Below are positions 58,001-64,000 of a DNA stretch of 64,000 nucleotides, in pieces. The position numbers were made by a program, and so were the translations under genes. The stretch is taken from positions 9,242,632 through 9,306,631 of the forward strand of contig NW_024037047.1 in NCBI RefSeq assembly GCF_015706575.1, in the 5' to 3' direction. Within the stretch, counting starts at the first letter, position 1. Each line of letters opens with the position of its first letter. The notes under the pieces were generated by a model, which was not told the DNA's origin, searched no databases, and was given only the letters and a program-made list of their open reading frames with translations. This stretch comes from Patiria miniata (Eukaryota > Echinodermata > Asteroidea > Valvatida > Asterinidae).

Positions 58001-60690
58001 ATTTTTATTGAACAATTTCTAGGATTTTCCCTTCCACAGTGTGGATGTGCGTACTTTTTTTTTTTTTATCAAACCATCAAAAAGCTATTTGAATATTGGT
58101 TGATGATTGAACATTCTGTATATTTGGGACAGCTGTATTTCATATTCATTCATACAGTAACTTCTCTTTTACGTTCTGTTAATTTCTTTCATCAAGTTTA
58201 AATCTAAGGAAAAGACATTTGTAGGTTTTGCATCATCTACGTGCAACATACATGAATTTGGCAACACATATTTTCATATTTAAGTCTGATTTGCTATAAT
58301 GGTGCAACTATGTGTGGGAACTGATAAACTTTTTTCATTTTTGACGTGTAGATGGTGAATGCCCTAACTGCGCTGTTCCAGCGGCATACTGAACTGTATC
58401 AGAAAGGAATGGTCTGCTCATTCTTCCCCATGCTGTCATACAAGGTACAAGAATTTCTAAGAATTTTAAAAAAATGTTTATTGCCATTATAATATGCAAC
58501 CTTTTGGTCTGATTCATATTGGTGAAAATGATGAAGATGGCCATCATAATGTTATACAAATAAAATCTGGACTTCTCTTTTTTCGAGAGGCAAAGCCGAG
58601 TGAAATTGAAAAGTCCAGATTTTACCGAGCGATAATATTCCTCCCATTTCACAATTTGAAGCCACTCAATATTGTTTTATATAACTGACATATAGATCCT
58701 TGTCATTTAATTTACAGTTTGAATGAACTTCTATTTCAATACAAAATTGGTGGGAAATGTATTTTTCTCTTCTAAGCAACCCCTTCAGGAAATGTTTGAA
58801 CCCAACTCTGCAGCTAGCTACTGGCTCTTGTGAACAATACGCGCTACACACAACACTCAACGCGCAAACCAGCATGCAATGTACACAAATACTGCGCCAT
58901 GGAACAAGGATGATCCTAACTGTTGAATAGTAAATCCCATTCACCACGGGCAAATGGGATGTTTTGAGCCCCGGCGTGAATGGGAGCAATAATGAATGTC
59001 ATGTGATGTGAGTTCCACCAATCAAATGACCAGGATCTGTATGTCAGTTATATAAACATGGATGTACTCAGTGTTTGACCAGTAAATGGCATTTTGTGAT
59101 CACTTTAAGAGTCCTGGTTGGATTTGACATGTGTGCGTATGGTGCAAAGTACGCACAGCTAAATTTATCCTAAATGTGCACAAACTCAATTCATTTTTTC
59201 GCGAGCATCAGGCGTCGTCAGTAATTCGTTCAAATGTCCCTCCCCAGTGTCCCCCCACTTGCTTTCTAACCATTGAGAGGGTACTTGTTGTTGGTTAGAT
59301 TCGTCGGCAGGACCCAGCTATCTTGACGGCCCTCACTACCTGCACTACCACGGTACAGTATGGGTTTGGTTGTGACGTGACCGGCCCAATCTGGAAACGC
59401 TACCCATGCATCTTAGCTGATTACCTACTGGTCTGGTGCCAGTCTGCTTGGCTGTGGATTCTATGTGGGAACGCGGCCACACTGCTTGACAAGAAGATAG
59501 TAACAGAGTAAGTATATCCTTAATCTCAACACTATACATGAACCTCAAAAAGGCCTGCTCTCTTTTTCCAAATTCCATGCAGTAATCTCCTTTTAACTTT
59601 ATATTTCAATCTTCATATTGCGCTTTTCAAGGTGTTTTGATGCCTTTTAGGTTTTGATGCTAATGCAATTGTCCATATTTATCAGTACTCGGTGATGTCA
59701 TTCAAGGCAGACACTTCAGTGCAGCTGCTGCTTTTGCATCAAAAGTTGCCAGAATTGGGGACTTTTTTTGCAGTGGTACGTTTTCTGTTTTTTGGGCGAC
59801 TGATTGAATGTTTTAGTGCATGACAGTAACTCGATGACTGAAATTTTCTCACAAACATTTTCATTGAGCAATTTTTGGGTTTACTATTTGAACAGCAAAC
59901 TCTGTGTGCCTTAAATGACATCACAGCAACAGCCCCCTCAGTTGTCAGAAAAAGCATGGAACATTTGAGACTCGCTCTGCAAAAATGAGTCTGATGTCGC
60001 ATAGCTTGAATTCCAGCTTTTACCACTTTTAAATGGAAACAGTGAAAATTTGCTCAAAATTTGGATTTTTTTGTTTTTGTTTTATTTTGGTTGTTTGATT
60101 GTTTTAGTTCAGATATCTTACACAGAAATTTAAATATTGTAAGAAAAAGACTAACAAATTTATGATTTTTGGTGCTTTTCTTGGTTAGTTACTGTGTATT
60201 TGTAATTTTTAAACCCTTTTTTCTTCATTGAGACATTTCTTGCTTTGCAAAAACTTGACAGAATTAAAAAAGGCACAACAGTGCTACCAAACGTCCTGGA
60301 GAGGTCTGTGATATACCAAATGAAAGCTTACTTCATTCCCATTTTATTAATGTAGTTAACTCAAAATTTCAGTTTTGCCACAACAGACTCATTTTTGTGG
60401 AGCGGGTCACATTTTTCTTTTTGTTGTTGTTGGTAAACTCGGCAAAGATTCTTCATTTTACAGTGAGCAGAGACATTAGATTGGGCCGGGATTTGTTCCA
60501 GTTTAGGATGACTGGTAAGTGCTAAACCTTCTCTCTTTTTTTGGCATTTTTTTGTAGAGGTACTGTGGACTATTGGGCTCAGCGGGGCATTAAAACTGTA
60601 GTATGGACTGTGAATGATAACACAGAGAAGGAGTACTTCCACAAATGCCTCAAGTGTGGTATTATCACAGACAACGTGAAGTCGTCTTAA
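49044..60690 (+). CDS. GDE1: GDE1-type glycerophosphodiester phosphodiesterase (membrane)
   Basis: GDE1 hydrolyses glycerophosphodiesters such as glycerophosphoinositol and N-acyl-glycerophosphoethanolamine at membranes. Exons: 49044-49334, 56788-56963, 57829-57934, 58352-58444, 59299-59507 and 60558-60690. All are GT-AG with consistent phase, giving 335 aa (human 331). Two hydrophobic segments (about residues 5-28 and 34-54) form the N-terminal membrane hairpin. The GDPD domain follows with CHRGAAGDAPENT (His80, Arg81, Glu89), VEFDVALTKD (metal ligands Glu107, Asp109), HDDTVDRTTDATG (catalytic His122), IPTLEEA, NIFFDVK and GIKTVVWTVN near the end. A late hydrophobic stretch, LADYLLVWCQSAWLWILCG, matches the equivalent segment of vertebrate GDE1. 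Intron 1 (7.4 kb) holds a 6.3 kb foldback element, and a small TIR element ends 29 bp before exon 2. The ATG is the first in the exon and precedes the signal-anchor. Confidence 0.94.
49393..51028 (+). repeat. left arm of the foldback element
   Basis: About 1636 bp that reappear inverted at about 53813-55716. In order: the terminal tip (49393-49436), five copies of the 57-bp repeat, a spacer with GATCACCGATCGCGAAAG motifs, a partial inverted copy of the tip (about 49807-49828), a second direct copy of the tip (49831-49883), a 1.1 kb unique part, and the outer portion of a MITE. The near-identity of the arms implies recent formation or continuing gene conversion. Confidence 0.9.
49437..49735. 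repeat. 57-bp subterminal tandem repeat, left arm (5 copies)
   Basis: The unit has three sub-blocks: GTCCATCACCGATCGCGAAA, GTCCATCACCGATCGTGAAT and a GCATCACCAGTAAAA piece (read on the minus strand here). The core ATCACCGATCG recurs roughly every 20 bases, a pattern expected of protein-binding sites used in transposition. Copies differ only at single bases (cgc/tgc, gca/gct). Confidence 0.92.
50989..51233. mobile_element. diverged hAT-like MITE at the left arm/loop junction
   Basis: It starts CATGGGCGTCACAAGGGGG and ends TTTTGCCCCTCTGC...TTCTGGCGACGC. This is the same pair of ends, in opposite orientation, as the intact MITE at 52371-52650. Only the first ~40 bp are mirrored in the right arm (about 53813-53872), so the arm boundary falls inside this element. 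The middle is a C-run followed by an A-run. Confidence 0.6.
51960..52370 (+). pseudogene. decayed C-terminus of a non-LTR reverse transcriptase
   Basis: Translation with several frame changes and stops gives HIAEMIGKANRKLFMFRKLK, then RPVLANASPVWHSSIT, then CTNFALGAFKSGKFNEWFP and SKRFRNSP. These are the familiar post-catalytic landmarks of non-LTR retrotransposon ORF2 proteins. In-frame stops are present, so it is a fossil fragment. It ends where the MITE at 52371 is inserted. Confidence 0.7.
52371..52650. mobile_element. 280-bp hAT-like MITE with 8-bp target duplication
   Basis: The ends CATGGGCGTCGCCAGG and CCTCGCTACGCCCATG are inverted repeats with a few mismatches. They are flanked by CAGACTCA at 52363-52370 and again at 52651-52658. 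An 8-bp duplication is characteristic of hAT transposons. The interior is non-coding, with T-rich and G/C runs. It interrupts the reverse transcriptase relic. Confidence 0.85.
53813..55716 (-). repeat. right arm of the foldback element
   Basis: Inverted counterpart of 49393-51028, about 270 bp longer. Four extra 57-bp units account for 228 bp, and the rest is homopolymer length. It retains the internal tip copy near 54995-55050. Confidence 0.9.
55145..55672. repeat. 57-bp subterminal tandem repeat, right arm (9 copies)
   Basis: Nine copies of the 57-bp unit, each with GATCGCGAAAGTCCATCACC and GATCGTGAATATGCATCACC blocks. The unit is 19 codons long and has no stop, so a 199-codon frame runs through the array. 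This reflects the repeat length and is not evidence for a protein. Confidence 0.93.
55723..56389. other. GDE1 intron 1, right of the foldback element
   Basis: AT-rich intron sequence. It includes a short repeated phrase (TCCTTTTGTCCCAGCCGCC TCCTTTT near 55983-56008). No exon or named repeat is supported. Confidence 0.35.
56390..56758. mobile_element. 370-bp terminal-inverted-repeat element with a tRNA-like core
   Basis: The left end GGCTATCGTTACGGCAGGCG (56390) and the right end CTGCCGTAACGATAGCC (ending 56758) are inverted. The complementarity continues inward through GATTTTCAACTGC, for about 50 bp with gaps. Inside, the minus strand shows TAGCTCGATTTGTTC and GGGTTCGAAATC, resembling Pol III boxes A and B. 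It ends 29 bp before GDE1 exon 2. Confidence 0.75.
59675..59940 (-). mobile_element. MITE-like element, copy 2 of a two-copy family
   Basis: In GDE1 intron 5. The reverse complement aligns with 11735-12010. Its own ends, GTGATGTCATTCAAGGCAGAC (59692) and GTGCCTTAAATGACATCAC (ending 59924), are near-perfect inverted repeats. The block between carries the shared ATTCTGGCAACTTTTG and TTTGTGAGAAAA landmarks. Confidence 0.75.
59966..60411. mobile_element. 446-bp element with 26-bp imperfect inverted ends
   Basis: TGAGACTCGCTCTGCAAAAA at 59966 and its partner ending 60411 (GACTCATTTTTGTGGAGCGG onward) match at 22 of 26 positions when inverted. It directly abuts the element at 59675-59940. The interior is AT-rich and non-coding. 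Confidence 0.5.
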
Positions 60691-62997
60691 CTTTTTCGTA
60701 CCAAAGAGGAATGATTTTTAAGCAATTGCAGTTTGATTGAATTTGTCTTACTAATATGATATTAAATTAATCCTTTTGAACATTTTGTGATTTGACGTTT
60801 CCCGAATCTTCCAAAATCCAACATCGGTGTTGGAAATCCATTGGAATATTCTTTGTAGTAAAACTAAACTTCAAAGGGTATCCAACCAAATGTGGGGTTA
60901 ATACTGGTCTCTACCGCCCTGCTCCTTTTATGCTGTAAAGTTGCCAAAAAACTATCTGATGGATTCTGAATAATCTAGGAAGATTGAGGTTTCATAAATG
61001 CACAAAAAGTTTATTACTAAATATTATTTATTTAATTCTTGCAACTGAAAATATGTTATCAAATATAATACACTTAAATATATTAATAGATTATTAAACA
61101 TTTCACAAATTCTTCATAACATTTGTCAAACGAATTTAATATGCTGCAGCAAAATTACTTGAATGCCATTTTTGGCTTAATATAATCGATCAATCCATTG
61201 TGTTTTTAGTTACATATAATGGATGATGACTGTAAAACAAAACAAAACTAAACAATTGAACTATAAAAAAAATGCAATAATAAACCCTCCATAAACCTGT
61301 GTCATCTTTAAGTTTACAGGTTTTGTGGAAAAAAAATCATCAATTTCTATTAAAAATACTGCCATTGATTGACACGAGAATTGAAAAATGAAAATTCCCG
61401 ATTGTCCTTGGCCAAAAGAACCAAGCGATACAGAAAAAAAGTAAATGTGAACTGGACACTAAACGTACATTTAAATAATTGAATCAAAATAAATAAATTA
61501 AATATTTTCAAACGGGCGATTTCAGTGAGAAGTAAATAAATGTTTACTGAATCAAATTGTTTCATTAGAAAGATTCCTTAATGAACAGACAATCTTTGAC
61601 TATGACGTTGACTCTTGGTTGACTTTTTTAAATATTTTAACCAATAATTCACAATATACTTGAACTGAATGGTAGCAAAACTAAACGCCACAACAAAAAA
61701 CTGATGTGTTTTAAATAAATTCCATTTGTTCGTGATGCAACAGGTAGTTAGTGATTTTTTTTTCAGGTAACATGCCAGGAATCTCAATAAAAAAATGTCT
61801 AATCCAAATTTCAATGCAAAGATTTTATTGAAATGTTTAAGAGATTATTAAAATGTATACTTTGTTGGGTATTGTAAAAAAAAAAATGAAATGCATTAAT
61901 GGAATTTACATTTTGAATACATGTAGTTATTTGGACTTTCTGCTGCCTTATTTAGATTTTAGTAAATATGAAAAACAATGCAATTTTAAATACTAGATTT
62001 ATTATGGGCATGTTTTACACTTTGGCATTATTGCTGTTAGTGTCACAAATACTTCAGCTACTTCCATGTTAGAAGTAGCTTTTAATGTACATGTATATTA
62101 ATGTATGTATTTAATTAAAAGTGTTCCATTGAATGGACATCTACTTAACCTGTTGATGTTGTGTATAATTCTAGAGTAATATTGATACATTTTGATTGAG
62201 AGTTGATTCTTTAATCCTTGTTCAAGTTACCTTTGCATGCTGCTTTTATACAATCATAAAGTTTTGTTTTACTGAATAAAAATATGCACAAAATACACAC
62301 AAGTTGTGATGGAATCTTTCTTTCTTAAGTAAGTAATCATCAAGTATCCCTTGTTGGACCAATCATGCCACTTGGGAAGGAGGACCATCACAACCTCGTT
62401 CCCAGGATGTCGAGCAGTTCGCTCCCACCACTACCTGCAATAAAGTAGGCCCTGGGGGCGAGGTTGGAACAGTCACGGCTGATAACCAATCCAAGTTCGG
62501 ACGCTTCCAAAAGTGCAGAATGTTTTGAGGCTTCTTCCTCAGTGTCATCTCTTTTCTTCTCTAATTCAGCAAAGAAGCTAAACTACGTAAAGATGTGTGC
62601 CGCACTTTTTTGTCCAGGTTGTACCACGCCACATTTGTGTACAAAATTGCAAATGGTGGTCACGTGACACTGACTTGCACTGCGCAGAAGCGAACCGTTT
62701 ACTTCAGCGCACTTGTCACTTGATATGGGCGGCTCCCAAAAGAAGTTGACCACACACTGGACACTGTACAGTCAAATCGATTTTTAAATATAAACAAGAA
62801 AGACACTTGGGTGGATTTACCTGTCAGCAACCGATACACATGACGTCACTACAAAGGTGTGCGCATGCGCCGTGTACTGGTGTCCATCACTCACTGGCTA
62901 CCGTGATTAGTCCAAGCAGCCTACGTGTCGGCCTATACATATACATGTACTGTTTTTGCATGAAATAAGTCAAAGTCTTCCCAAGCGCTAACTTTCG
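60691..62997. other. convergent GDE1/sialyltransferase intergenic region
   Basis: Contains the 3' UTRs of both flanking genes. It is strongly AT-rich from 60700 to 62340, with an AATAAA at about 62275 on the plus strand. A GC-richer stretch covers 62340-62960 and includes the small inverted-repeat element at 62391-62466. No coding exon was recognised. Confidence 0.4.
62391..62466. mobile_element. 76-bp inverted-repeat element
   Basis: CAACCTCGTTCCCAGG at the left and CCTGGGGGCGAGGTTG at the right are inverted with two mismatches. The centre contains GTCGAGCAGTTCGCTCCCAC. The end sequence CAACCTCGTTCCCAGG is familiar as a recurrent interspersed motif in marine invertebrate genomes. Confidence 0.55.
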
Positions 62998-63860
62998 TCA
63001 CAAATCCCTTTTGAACAGTCTGATAACACCTTCTTCGTGCAGTTTCATCCACAGTTTGCGCTCGTTGTCGACGTTGTGCGAGGCGGTCGACTTTTGCGTA
63101 TGCTTGATGAACTTGGAATCATAGTAGTGCATGGTGAAGCGGGGATCGTACCCGAAGCCATAAATAGTTACCTCGTCACAAATGTGCAGGGACATGATCA
63201 CAACTATCGACCCTGTTGGAAACGAGGATGAAAATAATGTCAATTTTCATGCTACTTTTTGCAACAGTGTTCTGAGGCAACACCTGTGGGAAAAAATAGG
63301 AAAAACTCGCAAAACTGATTGGAACCTTTTAACAATAGGCCTACCTGTTGTCGGTCGAGCTTTTCTCATCAAATACACTTGGGAAACGTAGTTGAAGAAT
63401 GCAGGATGAATAATCTTTAATTTGGATGCCTCTAAGCCGGGTCTTTTCATCCCCCTGCAAAGAAAAAAATATGAATCTTTCACAAAGTGTGCATCATGGT
63501 CCTATACCATTCATTATTTATTACTTAATGAAGAACAATGGGTCATTTCGGTAAACGAATGACTCTTAAAACATTCCAAATAATAATTTGTGGTAAAACA
63601 TCTTTTCTACATCTCGATTATCTTCAGTGACTGATTTTGTTTTAGCTAATATCGGTGTCATAAGTGCGAATTTTTTTTAAAGCTAATGTATACCAATCAC
63701 CATTTGAAATCACGTGCGTTGAATCGAATCTCGCATGGTACCACGAGACTTACCTGGATGTCGCTGTGATATTATATCTTGGTGATTTGTCCCCTTGGAT
63801 CAGTTTCTTGGCGTAAGCGACATCGTAGGCTTTAAACATGGCATAGAAGGCGATCATGCT
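62998..63860 (-). CDS. GT29 sialyltransferase, C-terminal exons (5' part outside window)
   Basis: This is a Golgi type II membrane enzyme that transfers sialic acid from CMP-sialic acid to glycans. Three exons are in view: 63860-63754, 63454-63345 and 63212-62998 (stop TGA). They are GT-AG with consistent phase and encode 143 residues. Sialyltransferase motif S is visible as HPAFFNYVSQVYLMRKARPTTG (split across two exons) with CDEVTIYGFGYD. Motif III is HYYD, and motif VS is HNVDNE. The ending WMKLHEEGVIRLFKRDL resembles ST6GalNAc I/II-type enzymes more than ST3Gal, but linkage specificity cannot be decided from this part. The transmembrane anchor, stem and motif L lie beyond the right edge. 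It is convergent with GDE1. Confidence 0.88.
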
Positions 63861-64000
63861 CTGTCATAAGATAGCAATTCAACAACAGTAATGTGGGTTT
63901 TCTCTCGACTTGACAATATACTGCGTCTTATCATTTACTGAGTCATATCGCTCAATAGATCTCCTTAAAGGCGACCGGCAGTTTCTGAGCGAAACGTTGA

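Overview
This is an intron-rich eukaryotic (animal) window. It carries ordinary metazoan housekeeping genes whose short exons with GT-AG junctions can be joined by reading frame. It is AT-rich, with large introns full of small inverted-repeat elements, tRNA-derived SINE fragments, ACATGTAC-type simple sequence and AGGCCTA-rich stretches. Gene content and repeat style point to a marine deuterostome invertebrate, most likely an echinoderm. That assignment is inference; no species-specific marker was identified.

Layout. (1) 139-2360 (+): the last exons of an unrecognised acidic, Ser/Arg-rich protein, with two possible endings. (2) 4916-7919 (-): complete LCMT1, the PP2A leucine carboxyl methyltransferase, with two possible C-termini. 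(3) 10924-30552 (+): complete five-exon RAB40, a Rab GTPase with a SOCS box and a CVIS prenylation motif. Its fourth intron holds an antisense L2/CR1-type retrotransposon with an uninterrupted 1069-codon endonuclease/reverse transcriptase ORF. (4) 34754-42460 (+): a ten-exon gene joining a DESI1-like PPPDE desumoylating isopeptidase domain to a C-terminal PUL domain (539 aa). Its introns carry a 1 kb minisatellite, a 15-bp repeat and several hairpin elements. (5) 44164-47564 (+): ribosomal protein RPS9 (uS4) with a candidate 5'TOP leader exon. (6) 49044-60690 (+): complete six-exon GDE1-type glycerophosphodiester phosphodiesterase. (7) 62998-63860 (-): the last three exons of a GT29 sialyltransferase that continues beyond the window.

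The most unusual structure is a 6.3 kb foldback (giant inverted-repeat) element in GDE1 intron 1 (49393-55716). It is bounded by a 6-bp direct repeat CATCCT and has arms of about 1.64 and 1.90 kb that are almost identical. The arms carry subterminal 57-bp tandem repeats (five copies on one side, nine on the other). Its own terminal sequence is repeated inside each arm, back to back with a partial inverted copy. The roughly 2.8 kb loop contains duplicated segments, a decayed non-LTR reverse transcriptase C-terminus, and a 280-bp hAT-like MITE with an 8-bp target duplication (CAGACTCA). No transposase was recognised, so the element is probably non-autonomous. Its architecture recalls the TU foldback transposons described in sea urchins.

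Several other small repeat families can be defined from the window alone: an 80-90 bp hairpin repeat with at least five copies, a ~270 bp terminal-inverted-repeat element present in both RAB40 intron 1 and GDE1 intron 5, and elements with perfect 20- and 28-bp inverted repeats. The genes look like independent transcription units. The one gene pair that might share regulation is the head-to-head LCMT1/RAB40 pair.
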